From the NCBI RefSeq assembly GCF_000350225.1, contig NW_005179260.1, positions 1 through 64,000 on the forward strand: a stretch of DNA of 64,000 bases, read 5' to 3'. A model generated the notes under the pieces. The model saw only the letters and a list, made by a program, of their open reading frames with translations, was not told the origin of the DNA and searched no databases. Shown here piece after piece: positions 37,863 through 49,200 of this stretch (its first letter is position 1; each line of letters begins with the position of its first letter). This DNA comes from Chondrus crispus. Lineage: Eukaryota; Rhodophyta; Florideophyceae; Gigartinales; Gigartinaceae. Both the position numbers and the translations under genes were made by a program.

Positions 37863-40800
37863 CTCAGAGGTTTTCTGTTTTGTTGTTGCGCATTGTATCT
37901 CTGTAGATTTTCCTTTCGCGTTGTCCACCCATCCGTTGGGATCCAAGTGAAGCTTGTTGGTGCGCATGACCTGTAGCAGAGCATGGTTTTCATTTGCCAG
38001 CTCCTTTGTGAGTCCGTCAGCGATGTTTTCCTTACCTGCTATCCATGCCAGATATCTCAACTCTCCTTTCTCATGGCTTTCTCTTAGTGCGTGCGCATCG
38101 ATCTGTAGGCGTTTCTCCAATGTTGCGCTGCTCTTGGCTACCACATTAAATACGGTTCTGGAGTCAATGTATCCATCAATCTGTATTGATTGCCCTAGCA
38201 GTTCCTCCAATACTGCTCTCACCACAAAGGCCTGGTCAAAACCATACACAAGGGCATGAAGTTCCGCAGCCATTACTGATCTGGTCACACGTTTGCATCT
38301 GGAGCTACCGTAGTGTATGATATTCGCATTGTTGTTGGAGTCGACTAGGAGAACGACACAGCCAATTTGCGATTTGTATCTATCGGCGTTAGCGAAAGAG
38401 GCGTCCGTGAACAATGCTAAACGAAGCGAACTTCTTTCTAACGGTATGAATGTTAGGCCCATGTCTTTGGTGTTGTGGCAACGTTCCACAATGCTTTCCA
38501 TTTTCGAATATGTGCTGGCCTCCGGATTGTTCACTTCACTTGCTAAGAGCTGTACGGGTGCACAAAGGTCAGGTCTAGTACAGCATCCGATATACTGTAG
38601 TAATGCACGCACGCTCACAAGCTCGTCCTGGTTTCTAGGCCTGGATATCTTTCCAAGTTTGTCCATCTGTCGCAGCAAATGAACTCGGTTTCTTTCAACA
38701 GTGATTTGACAACCATTAAATGATGTCGTCTCTCCAGTCTTTAGAATCTTTCGCGGCTTGCATTTAAAACGCTTAGATTCGCGTTCTTCGTCCTTCAAAA
38801 ATTCAACTGTCCCATGTCCAAACGAGTCGTCGACCTGTAGAGCAGTTACACCCTCAGCATGCATGTCTCCTGGGCGATATAGAAGGCAAGGGTCACCCGT
38901 GGTGCTTTTCATAGAAAGCCGTTCTCTGTGATGCGTCCAGTATGTCACAAACCAGTGCAATCCGCTCTCTGGGACTCCATAAAGTGGCTTAAGAACACAA
39001 AGCACGACATCCGCACCGAGATTCATTTCTTTTGGTGGACGAGGAAATATTTTTCGTTCCAGAGGTGACTCTGATTGCAAGTAAGCCTGAGAAATATCTC
39101 GAATGTAAGATTGGTGCTCTCTAAATATAGCCGCCGTGGCCATCGCAACTCTCTGTCCCATGCGACTTATTGTTGGTGACTTTGTGGCAATAGAGCTAGC
39201 CCCCTTGTCCTTATAGTTCTGCGCGACTAGCCGTGACTTTTCTGCAATGCTTCCATCTTCCAAGGTCTTGAGTGTATCCACCCATCTTGATCCGTAGATT
39301 CTTGTTCCCTTTGGCACAGACGAAAGCTTCACCACTTCGAATGTTTGTCGTTCCTCCAATCCCTGTAGCTCAGTCATTCTGGACTTTGAAAAATCTCGAG
39401 GTTCGTCGGGAGTACAGTACAGGTAACTTCCAGGACCAAACATTGCTTGTAGAGAGATATCTGAACATAAGAAGTTCTCATCCTCCTCAATTGCTCCTGG
39501 TTCATTGCTAAGTTCGACGGGTGATTGAGTTGTGCTCCCTTGGAGGTTTTCTTTCGGGAATGATGGCGAGTTTTGAGGCTTAACCACATTCGATCGGAAT
39601 ATCTTGCGCCCTCTCGGAAGTTGCACAACAACTGTCTCTCCATCTATATGAATAAATGGATATGGTCCGTCCCATTTCTCGGTCGTTTTCCTGTAAACGT
39701 ATACAGGAGAACCTGCGGGCAGTCGGGAAAGTTCCTCGCTATTCTCCTTGGCCTTGGGTCCCCCAGGGTGTCTCAATCCGAAAGCAACTCTCCTCTGTGC
39801 CTGTACCTTTCGAACACTGTCCATGGCATCATCCATCGACTTTGCACGTTCTAACTGTGTTGTATTCGGCGCTGACAGAGGGTGTCGAGGGAGGGCTCCA
39901 TAAACAAGCAGAGTAGGACAGAGTCCTTCAGGCCCTATCGTATCATTTACAGCTTTCAAAGCCATTTGCAAGCAGTCGCTGTCGGACTCACTTGTCGGCA
40001 GAGAATCACGGATCTTCTTGAATGCAGCTCTTAGTGGGGCGTGGTAGCGCTCAACATGAGACATAGTGGAAGGGGACTCAATGGGAGCTGGAAGTACAGT
40101 AATTCCCTCTGCAGTCGCCGATTCCACGAATTCTTTTGCTATGAAGTTGGTACCTTGATCCATACGCAAAAAATCTGGCGGTCCCAAGTAAACTCTGCTC
40201 CAACATCGCAGCAATCCTTTCCAGGTGTCAGATGCCCTTTGTCTGTTTAAGAAAACTGCCGAAGTGTAGTGCGTAGCTTCGTCAACAACATGAAGCACCG
40301 GTTTTCCATTGAGTGTCATAATGTCTACTGCAAGAGTATGATTGAACTTCAAGTCATTCGTTCCAACAGTGAGTTTGAACCGTCGCGGTCGTGAAGCATG
40401 TGTTGCACATGTTGTGCAAGCTTTTGTCAGTCGCATGATGGCGTCTTGGACTTCTCTGTCCATGTGATCTGGGTTTGCTCTTTTGAGGAGATTTGTGAGT
40501 GCAGACACGGAGGGATGCCCAAAATTCCTATGGAGCTTTCGGAGCTCTTTTTCGGAATAAAGGGAGTTCACGACATCTTCCGACTTCCAATTGTGTACCA
40601 TGAAGTCGTTCTCCAGGGAAACTGATTGGCTTCTATGCTTGTAAGAAATAGACAGTTTTTGTACGCTGATGTCTAATCCCCCTTCTCTCATGTCCCTAAG
40701 ACACAGTAGTGAAGGAGAGTTGTGAGAAAATATCTGAAACTTGACATGAAGAACGACGTTGAGATCAACAAAAGGTACAGGGATAATAGCAGACCCTAAC

Positions 40801-42776
40801 GAACCCCTTTTTGAACCTCCAAATCCTGACACAGTTCTCCCCTCTGTTCTGTCAATAGACAAAGGGACGTTGTTCTCTCTACAGTATGCTTTATACTGTG
40901 AGAGAGACATACATGAAGAGCGATTGGCGCCAGTGTCCAGAATAAGTCCTCTAAACGTGTCCTGTTCACCTAGAGACAGTTGCGCATGCATGAAAGCCAT
41001 ATCTCGCTCCAAATCTGCGATAAAAGACCTACCATGCAGAAAAGAAGCATTTGCCATGTCTTCCTCAAGGGATTTGTTTAGACTGTACTCATCTCTCATC
41101 TCATCTTGAAGTTCCAAGATGTTTGCCTCATCGTCTTCATCAGAAATGAAGCCTTGCTCCTCATCTGTATCTCCGGCTGTCCATAGGGCATTTGCGACTT
41201 CTGCAAGATCATCAACGGTGTATGTCTTGTTCGAAGAGTTGTTCTTCAGCTTATCAATTGCTGCAACGATTTCCTTGGGAGCATGTTTCTCTCTTGCCAT
41301 GTGATCTCCGCCACATACCCAGCAACCCTTGACATTGGCCAGCCTACGTCTGTTCTTATGGTATCCACGCCGTACAGTGCTACCCAATTGCTTTCGGGCT
41401 TGCCCACCGAATGATTTTCCCAAGCCATAGTGCGCTTGCACATCATCGTTGTGACTATCCACTGCTGTCCAATTTGCGCCTGCTGATCTTGGCTCATTTG
41501 AAAGGGAAGCGGCAATGCGGTGCATTGCCTCGTGCGCTGTCTTCGGTACTCTTTCTCTCAAAGATCGTTCGAGATGCGGAATATCCGCAGCCATGACAAG
41601 TTGGTCTCGTAGGAAGCTGTCGCGGTGGTACTGAACATCCAACTGGTTCTGTATTCGCGATAGTCGGTGAGAAAGCTCACGGAATACTTCCACTTCACTC
41701 TTCATCGGCTGCCGTCGCATTGCCTCCGAAAGTGAAGCCTTTTGCCATATACGCAAGAGTCTGTTACGTTGTTCCTCACTTGTAAACCATTTGCGCAGTG
41801 AGTTTACAATCTCTCCGTATGAAGCCTCACTGTTTCTGAACGTAGTAGAATAGTACGACAGTGCATCATCTCGTAGCATTACTGGAATGGCTCTTGCTTT
41901 TTCGTCATCGGTGAGGCAGCAGGTGGCGGCCAGTGTTTCAAAGACTTCCAGAGAACCGTCTAGATCCTCTTCCCATTGACCTCCGTACAGTTTTCTTCCG
42001 CCGTAGGCTTTCATGAGCGACATAATGGCACCAGAACCCCTCCCTGAACTGTGAAGTCTTATCGCAGTCCCATCATGGCGTTTCTGATCTTGTATCACAT
42101 TGGATGCAGTAGGGGAATGGGTAGATCGTTTCGAATCTAAAACCCCCATACGCCGAAAACTATACTGCTCCTCAGCTCCGCGGTCATCTTCATTGCCAGT
42201 GATAATACCAGCAATGTCGTGTGCCTTTTCGCTGCCGAATTCTTTTGTAGAATACGACTGTCGACGTTGTCTCAAGTCTCTCATGGCACTTCCCTTGCGG
42301 CTTTGTTCGTCAGGATCATTTTCATGAACCTCTGTCACATCTCTCCGGTCAACATTCCTTACTGGCGTGCACGAAATTTCAGGTTCTAGACGGGGAAACG
42401 TGTCCGCTGTCAAGCACTCCGTGAGTGCATTTGCTCTCGAAAGACCGCGTTGTTTCCGAACTTTCACTCCTCTCGACCGTAAGAAGTCCACCCATTTAAC
42501 TTGCTGTGTTGACGACATGGCCTTGATCGAGGCTTTCCGAAATGTACACGTGAAGTCTATCCAAAGCTCTTCTTCGCGAAGTGCTTTGTTTGCCATTAAA
42601 CATTCCCACATTTCCGTACTGTAATTTCGTACGTCTTCCTCATAAGCCTTGACAAGCTCTCGGTCAGCGCCTTCTGGTGGTGGTGCTGGATCGCCAAGGT
42701 CTTGTCCTTGAACAGGGATGTACTCCAAATTTGGGTTGGCTACTGTAGCGTCTTCTTCAACAGGAGACTCGCACAT
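37857..42776 (-). CDS. copia 2 gag-pol polyprotein, 1639 aa
   Basis: It starts at the ATG at 42774-42776. In order: gag with a zinc motif GCWVCGGDHMAREKH, which spells CCHH in place of the usual CCHC; aspartic protease GLILDTGANRSS; integrase zinc finger (LHRNFGHPS...CTTC) and a DDE core in AVDIMTLNG, RMDQGTNF and HVERYHAPL; reverse transcriptase with RDISQAYLQSESP and TALQVDDSFGHG; RNase H with LFTDASFANADRYKSQIG, SVMAAELHALVYG and ENIADGLTKE. The frame ends three residues into the 3' LTR. Gag and pol are one frame, so no frameshift is needed. It is the best candidate for an active, autonomous element here. Confidence 0.95.
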   Translation of the reverse strand: MCESPVEEDATVANPNLEYIPVQGQDLGDPAPPPEGADRELVKAYEEDVRNYSTEMWECLMANKALREEELWIDFTCTFRKASIKAMSSTQQVKWVDFLRSRGVKVRKQRGLSRANALTECLTADTFPRLEPEISCTPVRNVDRRDVTEVHENDPDEQSRKGSAMRDLRQRRQSYSTKEFGSEKAHDIAGIITGNEDDRGAEEQYSFRRMGVLDSKRSTHSPTASNVIQDQKRHDGTAIRLHSSGRGSGAIMSLMKAYGGRKLYGGQWEEDLDGSLEVFETLAATCCLTDDEKARAIPVMLRDDALSYYSTTFRNSEASYGEIVNSLRKWFTSEEQRNRLLRIWQKASLSEAMRRQPMKSEVEVFRELSHRLSRIQNQLDVQYHRDSFLRDQLVMAADIPHLERSLRERVPKTAHEAMHRIAASLSNEPRSAGANWTAVDSHNDDVQAHYGLGKSFGGQARKQLGSTVRRGYHKNRRRLANVKGCWVCGGDHMAREKHAPKEIVAAIDKLKNNSSNKTYTVDDLAEVANALWTAGDTDEEQGFISDEDDEANILELQDEMRDEYSLNKSLEEDMANASFLHGRSFIADLERDMAFMHAQLSLGEQDTFRGLILDTGANRSSCMSLSQYKAYCRENNVPLSIDRTEGRTVSGFGGSKRGSLGSAIIPVPFVDLNVVLHVKFQIFSHNSPSLLCLRDMREGGLDISVQKLSISYKHRSQSVSLENDFMVHNWKSEDVVNSLYSEKELRKLHRNFGHPSVSALTNLLKRANPDHMDREVQDAIMRLTKACTTCATHASRPRRFKLTVGTNDLKFNHTLAVDIMTLNGKPVLHVVDEATHYTSAVFLNRQRASDTWKGLLRCWSRVYLGPPDFLRMDQGTNFIAKEFVESATAEGITVLPAPIESPSTMSHVERYHAPLRAAFKKIRDSLPTSESDSDCLQMALKAVNDTIGPEGLCPTLLVYGALPRHPLSAPNTTQLERAKSMDDAMDSVRKVQAQRRVAFGLRHPGGPKAKENSEELSRLPAGSPVYVYRKTTEKWDGPYPFIHIDGETVVVQLPRGRKIFRSNVVKPQNSPSFPKENLQGSTTQSPVELSNEPGAIEEDENFLCSDISLQAMFGPGSYLYCTPDEPRDFSKSRMTELQGLEERQTFEVVKLSSVPKGTRIYGSRWVDTLKTLEDGSIAEKSRLVAQNYKDKGASSIATKSPTISRMGQRVAMATAAIFREHQSYIRDISQAYLQSESPLERKIFPRPPKEMNLGADVVLCVLKPLYGVPESGLHWFVTYWTHHRERLSMKSTTGDPCLLYRPGDMHAEGVTALQVDDSFGHGTVEFLKDEERESKRFKCKPRKILKTGETTSFNGCQITVERNRVHLLRQMDKLGKISRPRNQDELVSVRALLQYIGCCTRPDLCAPVQLLASEVNNPEASTYSKMESIVERCHNTKDMGLTFIPLERSSLRLALFTDASFANADRYKSQIGCVVLLVDSNNNANIIHYGSSRCKRVTRSVMAAELHALVYGFDQAFVVRAVLEELLGQSIQIDGYIDSRTVFNVVAKSSATLEKRLQIDAHALRESHEKGELRYLAWIAGKENIADGLTKELANENHALLQVMRTNKLHLDPNGWVDNAKGKSTEIQCATTKQKTSEC

Positions 42777-42842
42777 GTCGATTTGTTTTGCAGAGCTATA
42801 CTTGTCCGTTTTGTTGCTGCAGCTTCAAGGGACAGTTATAAC

Positions 42843-43535
42843 TGTCAAAACCGTAACAATTTGTTCTCTGCGCTGGTAGAATATTTACCGAAGTAAATAT
42901 ATGTCTGACTTCAATGTCGAGTCAGATCTTGAAAAGCCGACCCTTCCGAGAGCGCGTGCCGCGTACGACAGGAACTGTCGGGAGGAGTTGGTCTCTCCGG
43001 TTTGTCCACAAACGGGCCGCGTACAGCAGGAAGGTAGACTACCGAAGGGCAGCGGATGCAACAAGTCACCGTTGCCCGGAGACAGGGGTGCCGAGTTGGA
43101 TAGGCTGATTCCGTGCGCAAGGTTCTAAGATTCAAACGCGAAGTATGTCGCCGCGTGGTTCAACAGTCTCCTCACTGCTCGGTTGTCAATGCTTGACGCC
43201 CTCTCGAGCCTTCGACTATGCCGGACTAGTTGCACTAGGATTTGGTTGCGCAATTAAAGCACTGTGTTGTTCTGTTCTTTTTCTCGTTGTTTTCTTTTGA
43301 TATCTATCCGCAAACGTATCTACTTATATCGCTAATGCAGAGCTACTTCATTCCTAATGCTCCAGCTAGGTGCCTCTCGATAAAGCAAAAACGATGGCCG
43401 CTGGCAGAATACTGTATTTGGCGCATATGCCATGTATGCGATATCAACCCTGAATTTCAGATTCCCATTTCGAGAATCGCAAGCCTGATTTATCATATCC
43501 ATTTCCTTCGTTGGTTCTATGCGTGCAGATTAACA
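42843..43535 (-). repeat. 5' LTR of copia 2 (693 bp)
   Basis: Partner of 37170-37862. The gag ATG is about 67 bp inside. The adjacent minus-strand bases GTTATAACTGTCCC do not begin with TGG, so primer use is unclear. Confidence 0.95.
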
Positions 43536-45129
43536 ATTTCTTCTCTGAGACATGTTACCGCCTTCCGAGATGTTCTGACAGTTTATTCAGACGCATGTAA
43601 ACTTAAACGGGTAAATCTTCGAACGTGAATGAAGCAGCGAAAATGCTCTCTGGACGCCGTTCTCTTTCTCGCAATACCGTACTTTCATGATGTAATGCTT
43701 TGTCCCGTTCGATAGCCTCTACAGCTGACTCTTGCGAACGACGTGGGCCCGCATCGCCAATAAAGTGGTAGAATACAGTAGTGTACTGTAGTACGTAGAC
43801 GCTTGTTCAATCCACCGCTCTTCACATCTTGAAAGCACACCATGCAATGTCATAGAGCTCGGGCCAAAGACGATAGATATTCTCATTCTACCTTGGCCGT
43901 GTGAGCGAGTCCTCCGTTGGGCCTCGTCCGGTATTGCTCATGGATCATGCAAGGTTTCGTGCATAGGTGACAAGGAGAGTAAATCTATCAATATTAAAAG
44001 GAAAAAGTACTTGTAATTTTCAAGCAATCACCATTTTTTATGTCTTGCGACGGGAACACTCTCAGCCGTTCGTCTACTGGGACTTGGCGAAAACAAACAC
44101 GGACAAAGACGAGGAGTGAGATTGAAGCGCGCGGACACTTTTGCACCCCAACCGCGCACAAAGATCGGACATCGAAGCAAATTAAAAAAAATAGAAAAGT
44201 ATGCCTGTTTTGTATTTTTGGGTTGTTACACTCTTATACGTAGCAAGCTGTGAGCAATCGATTGAGATATTTTTTCTTTAATTTCAACCACGTCGTTCTG
44301 AGATACGGCGCACTGTCTGGTGCCGTTACGCGCGGCGGTGCACCTTGGCCCGTGTCGGAGATAATTTTCAAAATATTTTGCATGTCCGATCTTTTTGTCA
44401 CTGTCCGACAATTGCAGCACCCCCCCTTTACGAACTAAGCACTGATGCTGGTGGCTTTTTCCTTCCTCTCGCACACACTCATTATGGCTGAAAACTCTAG
44501 CCACAGTCTCCTGTGCCATTGTTTGAATGCCATGAAGCAGTCTAAAGCCAATAACACTTGCTCAGACGTTCGTTTTGGCAGTCCTTTACTACCGTTGTTC
44601 AAGGACCGCAAACCGGTCTTTTTACTTGCATGGCACCATTCTAGCTTTTACGTGAAACTCCCCATGTCTGCCTACCCCTTCAATGTCTAGACGATGTGGT
44701 CCGCTCTAGCGCCAAGGCGCTACCCGACTACACTGGACGCCGTTAGTGGCACGACAGGCTGCTACTAGTTGCTACTAGTTTGTTCTGTATGGTATTGGAC
44801 CGTTGCCCGCATAATATGCGGGCGAAAAATATTTTGCAAGGTCATCTCATACGTACAGTATCCAGACTTTTGCTTTCTTCATAAGAAGGAGAAAGACACC
44901 CCCTCCCCACCGTACTTTCGTACTTGAATTCTGTATTTCGAAGGAACGATGTTGGTAAGAATTAAAACCCCTTTCTGGTGGTTTTCGGAAATGCCGGGGC
45001 AAAGAAACGCTTCTGAGTAAACCTCGACACGTTTTGTATTGAATTCTTCGATTCAAAGCGCCCGTTTAAAAGGGCAATTGGTTTCTTCAATTCAAGTACT
45101 GTAGATCCTTACTCTTTCTGTGTATCGAA

Positions 45130-45169
45130 AACTGCTATCCCGATGTTGCGGAACATCGGGATAGCAGTT
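45130..45169. repeat. perfect hairpin, 18-bp arms, 4-nt loop
   Basis: AACTGCTATCCCGATGTT at 45130-45147 pairs with its complement at 45152-45169. Confidence 0.9.
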
Positions 45170-45362
45170 AACATTCCGCAACATGTTATCGCCAACGGCT
45201 AAAAATACTGTACGTTAAAGAAATGATGCGTAAATTTAATTTTTTATATTGTAATTTTATTTTACTGTAATTGCAAGGGCCTCGCTTCCTTCCAGAAACG
45301 CCCCGCAACTACTGTAGCAAAAGTTGAGCTCTTCCCACGGATCCCATCACTCGGAGATGACG

Positions 45363-45455
45363 ATCACGAGAGCGTACCAGCCCCTGACAGAAGTCGCAAC
45401 TGCTCCCGATCACGAGAGCATACCAGTCCCTGACAAAAGTCGCAAGTGCGCCCTG
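45363..45455. repeat. two tandem copies of a 46-bp unit
   Basis: Both units begin GATCACGAGAGC and contain CCTGACA and AAGTCGCAA, with a few substitutions. Confidence 0.8.
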
Positions 45456-45739
45456 TTCGCAGCACAACTGTTCATCGGTGCGTACCGAACATTCTTAATG
45501 GACAATGCTGAGTCGAGCTCAAAATGGAGTGAAGAAACAGCTAACTATTGACGACATTACACAGACCCTATTGAATCTGTGTGCGATGAGTTTCGCAACC
45601 CGCAGACAGTCTTGTTACTGAAATGGTGGTCGTGTCTTGAGACGTTTCAAAACACATCCGCCACATGAAATGCTACTCAACGCATCGAACAGCACTGTGC
45701 TTTGAGCGACTTCTACCGGTAACAAGACAGCACACCCTA

Positions 45740-46017
45740 TCACAACCCAAGTTGCACAGCTATCCTAATCATGCTTTCCTCAGCGCGCGTGTCGTGCCGC
45801 GCAGCAAACACAGTGTATTCCAGCTCCTTCGTATTCGACTCAATGCGCATCCCACGGGAGAAGCGAGGACTGTTCACCTCCACCACCGCTTGCTTGCAAC
45901 CAACCGAATCGCAATACGTGCTCATTCTCATCGCGTGCCCGTGGAACAAGACCATGTGACCACGTGTGGCACAACTGTTGTTCTCATCGCATAGAACCCG
46001 AGATACGGCGTGCTTCT
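45740..46017 (-). pseudogene. C-terminal end of the cysteine-rich secreted gene, cut off by gypsy 2
   Basis: Taking out gypsy 2 and one CTTCT copy joins VFKK at the end of the ORF on the right (51346) to HAVSRVLCDENNSCATRGHM here in frame. It continues to a natural-looking stop at 45740. The segment has four Cys and ends TRAEESMIRIAVQLGL. It is probably a C-terminal globular domain; no family is recognised. Confidence 0.75.
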
Positions 46018-46247
46018 ATTGCCAGCACTCCACAACCCGTGGAGGTCTTGGGATCGATGCCCTTTATTCTTTTGAACCTCAGGGCTTTGAGGCTTTATGT
46101 ATGGATTTGACTACCGGAAAACTACAGAAATCGCTAGACAGTTCCTCTCTTCTAGAATACATGCACCATCATGGTGCATCAAATAATGTCAAATGCAAGA
46201 GAGGGACAGCTGACACTTCCCACAAGGTACTGTGTCACAGTACCACA
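46018..46247 (-). repeat. 3' LTR of gypsy 2 (230 bp)
   Basis: Preceded on the coding strand by a clear polypurine tract, GAGAGGGAGGA (46248-46260). It contains the small palindrome TGCACCATCATGGTGCA. Confidence 0.93.
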
Positions 46248-46257
46248 GTCCTCCCTC

Positions 46258-49200
46258 TCAAAGACTCCGTAAGGAGTTTCGGGCTCGCTGAACCTTAGCT
46301 TTGTCCGCAAAGGTCTTTAGAAATTGTTCCACCATATCTGGGATATCTTCATGCATGCACTGCAGAGATTCCCAATTAGGTTCCTCGTGTGCGAATCCTT
46401 TCCATTTAACGCGAACCTCGTATCTCTTCTCCCTGAAATTGTAGCGCAGATCCAAGAGCTTGAGTGCGACATTGTAGTGAATGTCATTATGGTCGATAGT
46501 ATCGAGTAATTCCTGAATCACATTAAGTTGTGAATCGGCGTAGAACTTCAATCTATTGGCATGGACAAGCGCGATCCTTTCATTGACCAAATCCTGGCAC
46601 TCATAGACCCAGTCAGATACAGCACGGATAATGTTTTGCGGTCCTAACCACTGGAGTTGAAGCTTTCTTCCATCTTGTGCTATGCGCTTGGCCACTAAGA
46701 CGAAGTCGCCAACAGAGAAGTTTGCGTGTTGCACATTGGTCTTTCGATTATGTGCGTTGATGGAGGCCTCTCTGCGTTTGGTCCTTCGGGCGGCCACGTC
46801 TTGATGCAAGGATTCCAACGATTCAAGAAGAGCGTCAGTACGTATGCACCGTAAAAGCTTGATTGAATCGAGAGACTTGGGCTTTGAGTGTGTTGGGGGA
46901 ACGATAAGGCTGAGAGGGTTGTCCGGTGGTAAACCAGAGAACACTGTAATAGGCGCACGGTGACCAAGACTCGCCACCTTCGCGTGGTTCAAAACGGATT
47001 GAGTGATCGGAAGAATGTACGGCCATTCTTTTTCTTGCATACGGAATTCTGAAAGAAGGGCACGGCAAGTTCGAAGGACTTCGCGGCAAACTCTTTCTAC
47101 TGTTCCATTTGCTTGAGGTGTGTTGGGTGTGGTAAAGTGATGGTGGGCATGAAGCGCGCGATTAACCTTATCCATAAGGATATTTTTGAAATGGCTACCT
47201 CTATCAGAGATCCATACTGGCGAGACACCGAAGGCTGCGAACCAGTTAAGTAGAGCGTGGACAGCTGACTCAGCGTCTGGTTCTGTAGCGAGTTGTAACC
47301 ACGTATACATCGAGGCGTCATCTTTGATGATTAAAGCGTATTTGTGCGTAGTCACACTGTCCCCCATATACAAGAAGTCAAAATGAATGATCTCGTTGGG
47401 CTTATCGGAATGAAGTGCATGGCCATACGGGCGAGGGACACGTTTCCCTGCGACTGTCGCGACACAATGCAGACACGAACGACAGAAGGATGAGATGTCC
47501 GCATGCATGGTGTTCCAAAAATAATGTTCTTTGATAGAATTGTGTGTACTTTCAAACGCCCGATGACCAGCACGACCGCAGTGACCAATGACGCAGATAC
47601 GCAGTTGTAAATGGGTGCAGGTAGCCGGAATGAAGATGGAACCGTCTCGATTCTTAAATAAACCACCACTCAAGGTCAAACGAAAATCGGATTTGTCTTC
47701 ATCCGTAATCGCCTGTTGTGCGGCAAAAATGTCGGCCGTGGACGGCCATGTGAAATCTGGGTCGTAATCGGGGGCAAAGGGAGCTTGGAAGAGTGCAGCA
47801 ATGCGCAGATGTTGGACTTCCACCGCCTGGTTACGAGTGTTTTCTGGCTCCGATCCCCAGCGTGACAAAAGATCAGCCCAGCAGTTGTCTTCTCCGGATA
47901 TATGTATGATGGTGTAGCTGAAATTAGCTAGAGTCATACCCCAACGTTGTATCTTGCCCAAGTTGGCTTTTGTCATCCGTGCTGCACAGTATTCGGGGTT
48001 GAATATGAAAACAAGATTGCTGTGATCAGTGAACAGATGAAAACCTTGTGGGCGCATGAGGAGGTAGTCGAAGCGCTCGACGCTAAAAATGATTGCTGCC
48101 GCTTCCTTTTCGGGTGTAGACCAGCGCGAGCTGGCGTCTTTAAAAGAACCAGAAAGGAAAGCGAGCGGAGAGTGTTTTTGTTCTGCCACCGGTAGGTCCA
48201 ACTCGCACGGCGCGATCTGCGTTAGTACACCGGACCAATGCTTGTCGCTGGCATCGGTGAATAAACATAACAGTTTCGAAGCGTCTGGGTGAGCGAGAGT
48301 GACGGAATGCGCAAGAGCGTTCTTGGCGTTGCTAAAAGCTTGGGAATGTACCTCAGCCCATCCGACGTCTCCCAGCTTGATCTTAGAGGCACGCCGCTTC
48401 GTCCGACCACCTGCCTTGTTATAAACGTTTTCCAAAAGTGCAATTAAAGGGGCCATCAAGGTCGTGAACTCTGGAATACCCGCGCGCATCCAGTTAGCGG
48501 CACAGGCGAATTGTTGCAGCTCATCACCTTTTTGTGGATGGGGCATGTCTAGCAAAGCCTGTAGTCGAGCAGGGTCCATGCGTACCCCTGTGTCGCTGAT
48601 TAACCGTCCACACCACTTGACTTCTCGCAGGAAAAGTTTGCATTTGGACGCATGTAGCTTGAGTCCTCGACTCTGACAGAGCTGGAAAAACTTTTTGAGA
48701 GTATCCAAAAGTTCAGTTGCGTCTTTGGCGTGAAAAAGCATGTCGTCGAGCCAAAGAAGTAGCTTATCCGAGATATCATGGCAGATCAGTTGTACTGAAC
48801 TTTGACAGTAAGCCACAGCGTTTCTCTGCCCATGCATGACACGAGTAGGGGTGTATACGCCATCAGGCGTGATGAAACTTTGGCACTCCTGCGATTTCGC
48901 AGCGAGAGGCAGTTGCCAGTATCCTTGACACAAATCGATGGCAGCAAAACATGTCTTCCCGGCTAATCGAGAAATCACTGTTTCAAGGTCGGGCATGGGC
49001 CAGGCATGTGCCAGGGTAACTTTGTTGACAGGTCGCAAATCTGTAGTGAATCGGAATTGTTCCGGTCCGTGCTTGGGTACAATGAGAGGGGCGCATGCCC
49101 ACGAGCTCTCACTGTTACGTCGCACAAGCCCCAATCGTTCCAATTCAGCAACTTTGTGGCGAAGAAAGGCTGCTTGGGGTGGCGCATATCGTCGTAGTTT

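Larger units (their letters stand above)
37170..43535 (-). mobile_element. copia element 2, 6366 bp, apparently intact
   Basis: LTRs of 693 bp (37170-37862 and 42843-43535) begin TGTCAAAACC and end AGATTAACA. The target duplication is ATTTC (37165-37169 and 43536-43540). About five base differences between the LTRs are seen. A single uninterrupted gag-pol frame fills the interior. This is the only retroelement in the window without a visible coding lesion. Confidence 0.96.
43541..45739. other. intergenic, no convincing gene
   Basis: Only ORFs below 100 aa without recognisable motifs are present. It contains several TACTGTA/TACAGTA heptamers, a perfect hairpin (45130-45169) and a tandem repeat (45363-45455). 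Confidence 0.55.
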
